A stretch of DNA of 36,895 nucleotides from assembly GCF_000003815.2 (NCBI RefSeq), contig NC_049993.1:18305239-18342133 (forward strand). The letters are read 5' to 3'. This document shows positions 1 through 10,391 of the stretch, piece after piece. A program made the position numbers and the translations under genes. The stretch's first letter is position 1. Each line of letters starts with the position of its first letter. Under the pieces are notes generated by a model. The model was given only the letters and a program-made list of their open reading frames with translations. It searched no databases and was not told where the DNA came from. Source of the DNA: Branchiostoma floridae (taxonomy: Eukaryota > Chordata > Leptocardii > Amphioxiformes > Branchiostomatidae).

Positions 1-170
1 CAACCTCTGCTTGGAGAGTAAGTTGTAACAATGCGCTTCATTTTAGATAACTTTAGCAGGCCTCTAAAACCGAATTAGCCATGCAGGTGGGGGGATAGTA
101 CAGGCTACAGTGTACTACAGACAATGATGACATATAGGACGGTTTTAACTTTTACAAGTGAATTCTGCAG

Positions 171-1955
171 GAGGAATTTCAAAAGGTACTGCAAGATGCT
201 GGAGACAAGCTGGCTGTGGTGTTTTTCACGGCAGAGTGGTGCGGGCCTTGCAAGACTATCGGGCTTGCATTTGAGGTAGGGTTCAGATTTGTCACATATA
301 GGGATCCCAGGGTTGGACAAGTCCACTAGCCCGATTGTCCCGGGCAAGTGAAAGTGCTGATCGGACTCAAGCGCATGTCCAGGCCCCAAATATTTTTCCA
401 TGAGTGAGATCTTGATATTAGTCACTTTTCATAGTAGTCACGACATCAAGCACTGGTCAACACAGAAAAATAGAGTCAATAATAAAAGAATTTCATTGCT
501 GGACGTGAAAATATATAAAAGCGCCATTTGAATTTCGGTCAGCTGAAAAATTGGTTCGGGCTTGTAATTTTTTGTTGGCTTGCCCGATCGATAGGACAAG
601 TGGATTTCAGAAAACTTGTCCAACCCTGCGGGATGATTATATTGATGGGCGAAGCGAGTGTTTACTGGACTGCGATCAAAATTGGATTTGTAGGATTGTT
701 AATTTCATCATAATCGTTCTTGGTAGTCCTTCATAGTCGAAGACGATTGTCGCTGTGCTCGTAATATATGAAATAATATGATTTTAAACATGTTTCATAA
801 GACAGCAATCCTAACAAGAGCGTAAAAAGAAGTTCTTTATCCATCGAATAGGTTAAGGTTTCTGTTTCGTAAATCAAGCAAGCTGCATGTCTCAAAACAG
901 ATTTGGACAGGCGTTTGAGATTTGGAACAAAAAAAGCCTCTTCAGTGAAAAAACACAAAACCGTAATACTGAAGAAAACAACCAATACGTCGGCAAACTT
1001 TTCACCGCCTTTTTTTCTATTTCAAGTTTTGTTGTCATAAATTGTAATATGATTGGAGACGTAAAAGTATGTTTTAAAAATCAACACATACAAAAACGTA
1101 AACAAATCTTTATCCATCAAATTCGTTATTAAGTGTTTTTGGATGCACCGATGGAAGACATGTCGTCAGTATACTTGTTTCATCAAGTCTGTTTTTTTCT
1201 TTGCCAACTTTCCTTTTCTTAAGATGCATTCTCAGAAGCCCGAGAACGCTGATGTCATCTTTCGTAAGGTGGACGTTGACGATGCTTCAGTGAGTGTTGA
1301 AACTTAAGTTCTATTTTCAACTTCGTACCCAAGGAGTAAATGCAACTTGTAACAGTGTGCAGGAAAAAGTACTAGTGACAGTTACTTGTTACTTGATAAG
1401 CTCTCCTCATCACTTTGAGTGACCTGGATCAAGGAGTCTGCTCTTCTTGCGTACCATCCTTCGCCATTCCAGGCGGTTCTGGGCCATCTTTTCTGCTTCA
1501 GATTGACATAACATAATGTGTCAGTGCAACATAACAATGTTGACATGTGGAACAAGTAACTGTTTAATGTTGATAAGAATTGTTCTATAAGGTGAGCAGG
1601 TTTGTAGAAAGCCAGGGGAAGTTTAGGTATCATATTTTTGTTGTTGTTGCAGGACATTTCCGAATTCTGCGGGATCGCTGCCATGCCAACCTTTGTGTTC
1701 TTCAAGCAGGTGAATGAGGTACTGTTTACCTTTATGACACGTTGTTTGGTCCCTCTGCAACTAGTTTATTCCAAATGATCCTTTTGACGTTATCGAAAGA
1801 AGGGGCGTCCTGAACTATCTTAAAGTTGCGTCTCTACTAAATTCTTGTTATCAACTTCTGTCAGTAATAATGCTTGTTGGTTTTCTTTCTAGATCGACCG
1901 TTTTCAAGGTAAAAATGAGAATACCCTGGAGGAGAAGATAAGCAAGCATCGATAG
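171..1955 (+). CDS. TXN: Thioredoxin, 5'-partial (first exon lies before the window)
   Basis: Cytosolic thiol-disulfide oxidoreductase of the thioredoxin family. Four exons are visible: 171-275, about 1224-1289, 1653-1718 and 1893-1955, each bounded by AG and GT and joining in phase 0. The first visible exon carries the redox motif WCGPC, followed by KTIG. The second reads [11 protein letters not shown], the usual beta-3 strand segment. The third carries the cis-proline motif AAMPTF. The fourth ends KISKHR and TAG. The exon sizes 105, 66 and 63 match those of the downstream paralogue exactly. For the second exon two in-frame acceptors exist, 1224 (after a strong pyrimidine tract) and 1236 (nearer the paralogue's length). 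The start exon, about 8 codons in the paralogue, is expected upstream of position 1. An AATAAA at 2549 could be the poly(A) signal. Family identity is secure; the active-site neighbourhood is more divergent than in the second copy. Confidence 0.9.
308..628. mobile_element. MITE family A, copy 1 (hAT-like termini)
   Basis: A 321-bp element with perfect 15-bp terminal inverted repeats, CAGGGTTGGACAAGT at 308-322 and its complement at 614-628. The interior contains further short copies of the motif GGGCAAGT/CTTGCCCG. It sits in the first visible thioredoxin intron. CAGGG ends are typical of hAT elements. The flanking octamers (AGGGATCC and CGGGATGA) match at only 5 of 8 positions, so the target duplication is at best decayed. 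No transposase is present. Confidence 0.75.
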
Positions 1956-3249
1956 GCTGATGCTCGTCCGTCCGGAAACTACGTACACGGCTGCAGAAAC
2001 TCTGATTCATTGAATGATGTTTCGATTTGAGGCTTAAAATGTATATTGTGGACTTCTATCTGTGCCCTGGTTTAGAAACCTGATGAACCTGGTGCAAAGA
2101 TTGCTCACAGCACTATTGAATATTCCGCTGTGCGATAGAACAAGCTGCAGCTGGGACGGTTCTTCTTTTTAATACAGTATGTGTGCATGTTTATATTAAA
2201 TACTACTTGTACTTTGACGGGGTTATTACGTCATTACCTTCACAAAAGGAAAACACTTTGTTTTTGCTCTCCGTTTTTTCCATCTTCTTCTCCAAACAAA
2301 TAAGATCAATTGTTCGGACCAGATGACTGTCACCATGGTTACTGGAGATGTAGCAGACACCCTGTGGTGTTCGGTTACATAATGTAGCAAGTGGTAGGAC
2401 ACAACTATATATAGATATGGCCATGGAGTAAGAATGAACAGAGCATTATGTATGGACATTATAAACATTACGTTTTTGCTTACAAATCCCATTATCCTAC
2501 TTTTCTGACCTTTGTAACTCTGTTTCTAGTTACACTTCATGACTTACGAATAAATAAATAAATAAATATACTTTATGCGTGAGTTCTTCATCTGTTTGTT
2601 TTGTTTATGATTGGAATTTTATTATAAATAGGAGGAAAATTCAGTTAAAATGACGCATTTCACTATAATCATATTTCAACCATACCACATCTTCTTTGAT
2701 ATTGAAATTGACTTCGGCATTCTATCGTACGGGCATTAGCAACCGTTCTCTGATTCATTTTCTTTAATTATTACATAAGCAGTAGATATTAACCCAGTTT
2801 GCAGCAGCCAAAGTTTTTACAATTTAGTCAGGTCGAGTTGGTGCTATATCAAAATCTACCCGCACAATGAATGAAATCATAAACTATATCGAAGATATTA
2901 CACTTTTGTATATGTGACAGTGAAGTTGACCCTTGTAACCGTGACTTGAATAACTGTATGTCTACTATATTGGACTCAGTGAGACATGATAACAGTATAA
3001 TAGACAATCGAAATGAATCTATATCGAAGAAAAGTTTATTTTGGAAAGAAATAGCTTGTATTATTTTTTTTAATTTGCTCTTTGTCCCTTCTCGTCTTAT
3101 TCTCTGAAAACATTCTCATATAGTTTGGTCGCCTTCAACAAAGAGAGTTTGATACAACAGTTGATGTACATGCAATATGTTCAACGGTGGGGAAAGTCAT
3201 CAGTAATGGAAGAGTCCAATGACCTTTGTTCCTCTTAACCTATGACCCA

Positions 3250-3290
3250 TGACGTGTACATAAAAGACCGCATTCTTCAGCTTGGCGCCA
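3250..3290 (+). promoter_or_regulatory. Putative core promoter of the second thioredoxin gene
   Basis: A TATA-like TACATAAAAG lies at 3257-3266, about 90 bp before the start codon, just after a half-CRE-like TGACGTG at 3250. An initiator-like pyrimidine/CA context follows near 3271-3290. Position and composition support a promoter; the transcription start is inferred. Confidence 0.4.
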
Positions 3291-3348
3291 CAATCTCCAC
3301 GCGTTTGGTCCAACCTGCTACCCGAAACAGCTCTACAAAACCTGCAAA

Positions 3349-6300
3349 ATGGTGCGGATGATCGAAACCAAGGTTGGTGACACTTTTTACAGATATTACG
3401 TTGTAAATCGTACTGTTATTTGGGCCTTACAAAGAATAAATAGTATTTTTAACATCTTCTAACAAGTAAGGTCCAACAGTCACATGTTGGAGTGTGTTGT
3501 CAACCCTAAGTCGAAATGGTTCAAGAATTCTCTTTCTCTCTGAACCGGCGTGGTGTGGAAATCTGTTGTAGGAACCTGCACTTAGTATGATAGTTGTAAA
3601 TAACGCTTAGAAATTGACAATTTTAGGTCTAAGTTAGTACAAGTAATTACAAACGTGAGCATAGTTGCACAATTTTTTATCGCCCCCTCCCTCCCTCGAG
3701 CTATAATTGTTTAATAGTATTTTCTATACCGTCTGCTACTGCAAAAGATTGTCCCCAAATATATTTCTTACGACGACTTTTTGTGTTATGCTGTCGTTAT
3801 GACGACAGGCAAAAATGCACGGAGATAGACAAGTGTCCCTAATACACATTGTTAGGGTGAAGGGGCGTGATTCGCTTGAATATGACCTAATTTAAGTAAT
3901 TATTTTCACTTGTTTGCAGATGGTTGGGTTGGTTTGCAATTTTTCCTTGGATTGTTGAATACAGGGAAACTACCCGCAGAATTGTCGCTTCTCCCATGAA
4001 ATCCGGTCACAAACATGTTTGTAGTTCCCTGTGTCGTGAGTCATACTCAAAAATAGACATGATCACTTCTTGTCTCCAGTTTCTTAGTATTAGAGAAGGG
4101 TGTGGTAAGGGGCCCTGGTAACTCAGGTGGGAGAAAACAAAGAGACAATAGCCAGGTAAACACATATGTTATTGATACAGCATGTCCTGTGGGAGAAGGC
4201 ACTGGTTTTTGGTTGAAGAAAAAGACTCTTAAATTTTGTTGTTCTTGGCTAAAAAGAATTAAGTGAAGCATTATTCTTGTTGAAGGAAACAAATTATGAA
4301 ACCACAGCTGCTAGGTTACATAATGTTGTGCTTCCAATACAGCCATGTCAAAATTACAATCATTTTTATTATTATTACTATTATTTTTTTGTTCCTCACA
4401 AAAAAATCTAAGTGAAGAATTATTCTTGCACTTTCAGCAGTTGTTTTCTTGTGATCCACATACATGGCATGTAATTGTAAAGAGGAAGTCAGTAGAAATT
4501 GTGCCGAGTCATGATACGCTTGCATGGCAAATGGGTCAGAGCTGACTTGTGCAGTCACGATAATTTGATACCTGTGCAAATTATGGTGTGGTGTAATTGT
4601 GTGATGTAATCTTTTCAGGGCTTGAAATGCTTTTTTGTGCATATCTGCACTGGTGCGGGTAACATTGAAAATTACCAGCACCACTCTGAATTTGGGAAGT
4701 ATGGATCATACTTAAATTGTTTGTGAACCATTGCTTTTTTTCTTTTATATTTTATAGGTAGTAACATTGAAATGCAACTAATAACAATCCATATACACCT
4801 ACATCATGGAACATTATGTACAATTTATACTATAAAGCCCAGTAGTACATGGACCAGTGCAGGTTAGGTGCAACTAGACATCAGAAATACCTGCACAGCT
4901 CCAATTTTACCTGCAGTAACATGCATATGCAGGTGGTATTTCCAGCCCTGCTTTTGGTGCAGTCGTGTGGTATCCTAGTGTGATGTAGTAATTTGATACA
5001 ATCGCGTGATGTAATCTTCCGAGGTATCGTGTGGTCTAATCGTGTGATGTAATCGTTAGAGTGTGGGTGAAAATCTAGGCTTTTTGGCTTCAAATCCTGT
5101 CACATGTCATCTAATCTTTTGCCCTTGGGAAAAGCATTTTACACGTGTTGGCAAAGGATCAAGACCTTGAGTTTCTGACTTGAAATCCTCTCTGATGTCA
5201 CATGCCCTCGGGAAAACATGTTACACAAAATTCCTCACTTTACACATGTGAAGATGAGTATGCAGCCTAGGTAAGGAAAGTTCCTCAGGTAGGACGTTAA
5301 AATAATGACAATGACAATGAAGTTTATTGCATATTCATGCCCCATTGGGGCTAAATGCAGTCAGTTTGATACCGAATGTAGTAAACGCAAAGTTATACAT
5401 ATACTATAGATTACCTGCATCTTTTCTCTTCCTAAAACATTTGTAGATGAACTTACATAGATTTTTCAGAATATCATGGTCAGATGATGACATGAGATAT
5501 TTGAGCATATCTTCCTTCGTTGAGTGTGCATATTTCTGATTTACATGTGTAGCATTAATGAATGTATTGCGCAGATCATCGGACAGGGAACACTCTAGGA
5601 CAAAGACGTGTATTTCGTTTTCTACATGCACGTGGTTCTTATATATAATGGAGGTTGCATGTTTGATCATGAAGAGTGCTGTACTTCAAGCACGGAAAAC
5701 AACCCACCGTACTTACCAAAAACAGTAGGGGTCTATACCAGTGTGAGTGGATCGAACCGTACAGTCTGTGTACCTCGTGTAAATCTCCAAGCAGATCTTC
5801 CGTAGCACGGCAGTTCTCATGGAAAGAGACAGTATATACACTGATACAGGGTTCAACAAGTTTTCTAAAGTTCACTTGTCCTATCGGGCAAGTACATAAA
5901 AAAGCCCGAAGTACCATTTTGCTTGCCCAAAATTAAAAAGATATTCTTCTTTGTATTTTCACTTCCAGTAATGAAATTCATTTACTGTTTATTAGCTTTT
6001 TTTTCTATGTTGAACAATGTTTGATGCCATGTCTGTTAAAAGCAACAAGTGCAAGTGCAAGTGCCATTGTAAATTTAGTTAGACTGGTATGCCATCAGAT
6101 CTAACTCTAATACAGGCTTTCCATTGACATCATAGTAATTATAATCTGAATCCCCCAGTGTCCATATTGTCGGGTCATTAGATTCTAAGCAATGGCATCT
6201 TGTAATCCAACATGGTGCAGATTATGTCATATGAAAAGCCTGTATTTTGTGCAGAGCTTTGATTATGAATGATTCATGAATTCATCAAGAGGAACTGTTT

Positions 6301-9003
6301 AGAGTTCAGTGATGAAAATTGGTAACTTTTGGGGACTTCATACAACAGGTGGTATTTGAGTCACTATAAGGCCACACCAATTTTATTTGTTGTTTCTCGG
6401 ATCCCCCCCCCCCCACCACCACCACCCAAAAAAAATTGGGTCGGCCGGTCGAAAAAAAATAGAAAAAAAGATTTTGCAAAAAGTTAGGGGTAGGAGAGAT
6501 TGAGGGGCTTATTCAAGTTACACAATAGAAAGAACAACATTTCAACATAAGATTTAGGGGGTCCCTGGTAGCAAAGTTCAAAGTTTGAAGAAAAATGATA
6601 AACGTACCATCCAAAGTACGTACAGCTACTGGAATTTGCGGCCCATCGTTAATTTGAGAAAAAAGAGGCAGTGAATTTTTGTCAACACGAGGTGTGGCCA
6701 TGAATTTGAAATTTTTTTTTTTCAAATCGGAAAAATAGGGTTGGGAAATCCGAGAAACAACAAATAAAATTGGTGTGGCCTAAGATGGTCAGAGAAGCTG
6801 GCCTGGGTTGGACAAGTCCACTAGCCCAATTGTCCAGGGCAAGTGAAAATGCCGATCAGGCAAGTGCATGTCCTACCCTACTTGCCCAATCAGGCAAGTA
6901 AGATTTTTTCCATTGAGTGAGATTTTCATATACTTGCTAATTTTCACAGTCATGGCATCAAGCAAATTTGGTTAACATAGTAGAAAAATAGAGCAAATAA
7001 CAAGAATTTTATCGATGGAAGTGAAAATACATAGAGAAATGTCATTTAAATTTTGGGTAAGTTAATAATTTTTGATGTACCTGCCCGATAGGATTTTTAG
7101 AAAACTTGTCCAACCCAGATTGGTGCTTTTCTTTGCTTGAAACTTTATGTATTATTTGTTTCTGCAGGCTGACTTTGACGCCCTCCTGGCTGATAACAAA
7201 GACAAGCTGATAGTGGTGGACTTCACAGCCTCGTGGTGTGGGCCCTGCAAGATGATCGCTCCTGTGTTTGAGGTGGGAACGAGTTTGTTAATAAGTTAAG
7301 TTAAAATTGCCTGCGCATCTGTAACAGATGCTTAGGAGTGGTGACCATCGCCATTTTTGTAGCCCTTTGGCCACACATTTGTGCAAGCCACCACAGCCAT
7401 TTCTGATCTTTTTGGGGCGGTCAAAATTGAATGCAAACTGGTCAATTTCTCCATAAGTTCTAGCCAATTTCCACTGTCTGAATCTTCTAGAAGTTTCCTG
7501 TATTTCCAGTGCCTTTCTATTGAGAAATCCTGGGGGTTTTGTGCTTTAGTATTTCAATAAAAAAGACTCCTTTCCTTAGATGTAAAATTAAATCATTGTA
7601 AAGGTAAAGAAATGTGTAGTATACACAATTTGATATTAATATTGCAGTGATATTGAAAAATGTAGGTTTCAAGCTGTCAGTGGACTATGCCACACTACTT
7701 TCAAGGGGTGTCCATTTACAGTGCTACAGTACCTGAAAACACTGCTAGGAGGCTCCAAATTGTTATATTTTTGTGGAATCATCTCATATGTGGTGTGATA
7801 CACTGAATTCATAGGACCACAGAAAGAACAGTTCAAATATCCATATAACTGTGAATATAAACAAAGTAAAAGTCAAAGAAATGTTTGTGTTTTCTTTACA
7901 ATCTCTGTGTTTTTTCTGCAGAAACTGGCTGAAGACAACACTGATGTCATCTTTGTGAAAGTGGACGTGGATGCCAACGATGTAAGTATTCGTTCTAGTT
8001 GTGTTACAATTTTAAACTTTATATCCGTACACAAAATAAAGCGCTTACCAACAGGGTAGAATGGCTGGATACTTTATGAGATGAGGAGGGATACAAACAA
8101 ACTGAGTCACATTTGGGACGACATTCTCACTGCTGCAGCGTCACCTACATCGGCTATAACTTAATAAGTATCATCGAGAATCGTATCCAGCCATTCTAAC
8201 CCTGATGACGGTGTCTGACAGACACCAAAATGTCAGAAGTGAGTATTATATTGGTTGTGTTGGAAGAACTTTACCCCCCCCCATACCATTATTAATATTT
8301 GTTTGTTTGATCCTTTGTTTATTCATTTGATTACCATATTTGTTGCAGGAGACAGCGGGTGCCTGTGGCATCTCGGCTATGCCTACATTCCACTGCTACA
8401 AGAACGGCGATAAGGTAAAACACCTTCTGGTTACGGGGATAGGACACAGATGTAGGTTATAACAGTGCAGGTATAGGGGTACAGTTGCAGGGTATTGGTA
8501 TAGGGGTACAGCTATAGGTTAGATAGTTGCAGATATATAGCTTAGATTGTATAGGTATACTACATGTATACAGCTTAGATGGTACAGGCTACAGATATAG
8601 CTTATATGCTACAGGTAGAGCTTATATGCTACAGGTAGAGCTTATATGCTACAGGTAGAGCTTATATGCTACAGGTAGAGCTTATATGCTACAGGTAGAG
8701 CTTATATGCTACAGGTAGAGCTTATATGTATATAGTACAGGTAGAGCTTATATGGTATAGCTGTACAGGTAGAGCTTATATGCTACAGGTATAGCTTATA
8801 TGCTACAGATATAGATTATATGCTACAGGTAGAGCTTATATGCTACAGGTAGAGCTTATATGTATATAGTACAGGTAGAGCTTATATGGTACAAGTATAC
8901 TTGGGACATCATGAACTAATGTGCATTTGGTCCTGTGTAGGTTGACGAGATGACCGGAGCCAGTAAGGACAAGTTGATTGAAATGGTGGCCAAGAACAAG
9001 TGA
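3349..9003 (+). CDS. TXN: Thioredoxin, complete five-exon gene
   Basis: Complete thioredoxin of 105 residues, the normal size for an animal cytosolic thioredoxin. Coding exons are 3349-3372, 7168-7272, 7922-7981, 8349-8414 and 8941-9003; all junctions are GT-AG and phase 0, and the coding total is 318 nt. The first exon encodes MVRMIETK. Exon 2 has [14 protein letters not shown] with both redox cysteines. Exon 3 reads [12 protein letters not shown], exon 4 has the cis-proline in SAMPTF, and exon 5 ends MVAKNK and TGA. It normally reduces protein disulfides with electrons from thioredoxin reductase. It lies head-to-tail behind a paralogue with the same exon plan, so the pair arose by tandem duplication. 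Intron 1 is 3.8 kb and full of transposon remnants; intron 4 holds a 20-bp minisatellite. Possible poly(A) signals are at 9224 (inside a MITE) and 9630. Confidence 0.97.
4616..4950. mobile_element. MITE family B, copy 1 (CAGGGCT termini, hAT-like)
   Basis: A 335-bp element beginning CAGGGCTTGAAAT and ending ATTTCCAGCCCTG, an imperfect terminal inverted repeat. Internal blocks such as CCTGCACAGCTCCAATTTTA recur in the copy at 9942-10243. It appears inserted into a GTGTGATGTAATC-rich simple repeat that continues on both sides (about 4560-4615 and 4960-5060). No clean target duplication is visible. Confidence 0.7.
5085..5262 (+). mobile_element. Fragments of tRNA-derived SINE
   Basis: Two partial copies of the SINE body, with GCTTCAAATCCTGTC then TTGCCCTTGGGAAAAGCA (to about 5140), and GACTTGAAATCC then TGCCCTCGGGAAAAC followed by TTCCTCAC (to about 5262). 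Both resemble the longer SINE copies at 10526 and 12706. Confidence 0.45.
5306..5670 (-). mobile_element. 3' end of a non-LTR retrotransposon (CR1/L2-like)
   Basis: On the minus strand an open frame (5404-5670) encodes [20 protein letters not shown] and, further on, [20 protein letters not shown], ending in FRKRK. This resembles the C-terminal tail after the reverse transcriptase of CR1/L2-type elements (E.HF.L.C..Y..LR..F...KF). The frame stops at 5404, then an untranslated stretch with AATAAA leads to a short CATTGT tail at about 5306-5330, as expected for a LINE 3' end. Only the last 80-90 residues survive. The family assignment is by recognition of pattern and not by alignment. Confidence 0.6.
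5847..6043 (-). mobile_element. MITE family A, truncated copy 3 (reverse orientation)
   Basis: Starts with CAGGGTTCAACAAGTTTTCT, the reverse complement of the right end of the element at 308-628. It stays alignable through the GGGCAAGT motifs and the TTTTCACTTCCAG block to about 6043, then stops. The other end is missing. Confidence 0.6.
6370..6780. mobile_element. PIF/Harbinger-like MITE with TAA target duplication
   Basis: A 411-bp element with terminal inverted repeats of about 33 bp that are virtually perfect, starting GGCCACACCAATTTTATTTG at 6370 and ending with the complement at 6780. TAA flanks both sides (6367-6369 and 6781-6783), the usual 3-bp duplication of PIF/Harbinger elements. 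The near-identity of the two ends implies recent insertion. The interior has poly-C and poly-A runs and no convincing coding frame. Confidence 0.75.
6803..7118. mobile_element. MITE family A, copy 2
   Basis: A 316-bp copy of the element at 308-628 in the same orientation, with ends CTGGGTTGGACAAGT and the inverted ACTTGTCCAACCCAG. It ends about 50 bp before thioredoxin exon 2 (7168), so it occupies the region where a branch point or pyrimidine tract could lie. Confidence 0.75.
8053..8235 (+). repeat. Inverted-repeat element with hammerhead-like core
   Basis: GGGTAGAATGGCTGGATAC (8054-8072) and its near-perfect complement (8183-8203, one extra A) flank about 110 bp. The right arm runs directly into CTGATGA (8202-8208) and a 7-bp hairpin GTGTCTGACAGACAC. 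The layout resembles Penelope/SINE-type hammerhead-derived sequences, but the expected GAAA is AAAA here. It lies in thioredoxin intron 3. Confidence 0.4.
8577..8888. repeat. 20-bp minisatellite in thioredoxin intron 4
   Basis: Tandem copies of a 20-bp unit of the form ACAGGTAGAGCTTATATGCT, five or six nearly identical in a row at 8600-8720 and diverged on both sides. From about 8440, related TAGGTATAG / GTTGCAGG motifs look like degenerate precursors. Confidence 0.85.
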
Positions 9004-9182
9004 TGATGATGATGGTGATAGATGACTCGCCCGAGGTCTAACCTAGAGTTTTGCGGGTCCAATCACGATGAGATGTAGGCATGATAGAATAATGTTTGAT
9101 TAGAAAATTTGTACTTAGAAGCAGACACAAGGAGTACCGGCATAAGTAGCTAGAAACTTCAGCTTTATTATTGCAAAAAGTG

Positions 9183-9359
9183 TAATCTCCAGGCAGATCC
9201 AACAATGGCATAAGATAGTACCAAATAAACTGGCCAAGGAGTATAGTTAGCCAAGAGGTGTTCATTTGCCATGTAGCAAAACACACCCCTAAGCCGGCTT
9301 CACTCCTCTGCCAGCTTTTGATACTATCTTATGGTACCGTAGGATCTGCTTGGAGATTA
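9183..9359. mobile_element. CTCCAAGCAGAT-type MITE, complete, with 8-bp target duplication
   Basis: A 177-bp foldback element with imperfect terminal inverted repeats of about 60 bp, starting TAATCTCCAGGCAGATCC and ending GGATCTGCTTGGAGATTA. Flanks AAAAAGTG (9175-9182) and CAAAAGTG (9360-9367) match at 7 of 8 positions, consistent with an 8-bp duplication as made by hAT transposases. The same terminal motif recurs at 5-16, 5785-5796, 9875-9886, 20397-20408 and 36018-36029. Confidence 0.7.
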
Positions 9360-9869
9360 CAAAAGTGCACGGTTTTAAATTTTGTTTGTTTTTTGTGTAC
9401 CGATTTTGATTTCTATGTGTTTTGAAATTCACCATATACAATGATTCAGAAAATCCCCAATACAGAAATTCTAATTTCGTGCGCAGTTCACGAGTTGTTG
9501 TCAACATTCTGACCATTTCACTGGTTGTCAAACATTTAAGGTTAAAGATTAATCAAGAACAAAAGACAAAAGCTGAGGACTAGGATGGCTGGGAGGTTTG
9601 CTCCATAAATTTAACTGTTTGCACCATGTAATAAATTTGGTGAGGCTGTTTTTATTATTATTTCTTTCTGTCTGTATCATCGTTTTCATATTCCAGAACC
9701 AACAAATGAAATTGGTATGGCTCTGTCAACAATTCAATTTCAAATGAATCAAGTCCTAAGTCGACCCCAAAGATTTGTGTCATCCTCTGTGACCCCAAAT
9801 GAACCTGAAATGATATGAAAAGTCTTGAATGTTTAGCCCATTGACCAGGATGCTGATTGTAAGCTTAAG

Positions 9870-9940
9870 ATAATCTCCAAGCAGATTCCTCCATGGCAAG
9901 ACAGTAACATAAGCTGGGGAAGGCATTTAGCCGGCAGAGG
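9870..9940. mobile_element. CTCCAAGCAGAT-type MITE, half copy
   Basis: Contains TAATCTCCAAGCAGATTCCT followed by a diverged ATGGCAAGACAGTAACATAAGCTGG, matching one arm of the element at 9183-9359. It ends at the ambiguous base 9941, where a different MITE begins. Confidence 0.5.
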
Positions 9941-9941
9941 N

Positions 9942-10243
9942 CATTGAAAATCACCTGCACCAGACAAATTTTACCTTCACCACTCTTAACTTAGAAATTA
10001 TGGATCATACTAAAATTGTTCAGGAACCATCTATTTATGTTAATACTTTATACTATTAGGTGGTAACAGTCAATGCAGCTAATAACAATCCATATACACC
10101 TGAATCATAGGACATTTATATGTATGTATAAAACCCAGTACATGGACCAGTGCAGGTTAGGTGCAGGTAGACACCAGAAATACCTGCACAGCTCCAATTT
10201 TACCTGCATTAACCTGCATATGTAGGGGGTACTTCGAGCCCTG
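9942..10243. mobile_element. MITE family B, copy 2, left-truncated
   Basis: Aligns with the element at 4616-4950 from its ATTGAAAAT block to its CCCTG end. The left terminus is lost at the ambiguous base 9941, where the sequence switches abruptly from a CTCCAAGCAGAT-type element to the interior of this family. Confidence 0.65.
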
Positions 10244-10391
10244 GGGCTTGTAGTACTTTTTTGTGCATCTCCTCAACTCACACAGTACCAACCCTAGGTA
10301 AGAGGCTGCTTGTGAGCTGCCATTAAGCCTCCACTTCTACATGCAAACACATCTGATGTGACTGAGATACAAATGTATATCCCAGTCCTAC

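Noticed and set aside
887-1132. 81-codon frame in the first thioredoxin intron
   Set aside because: AT-rich, no recognisable motif, lies within a confirmed intron; expected by chance.
4606-4960. CTTTT on both sides of the CAGGGCT element as target duplication
   Set aside because: The left CTTTT abuts the element, but the right copy would have to extend to 8 bp with matching positions and does not.
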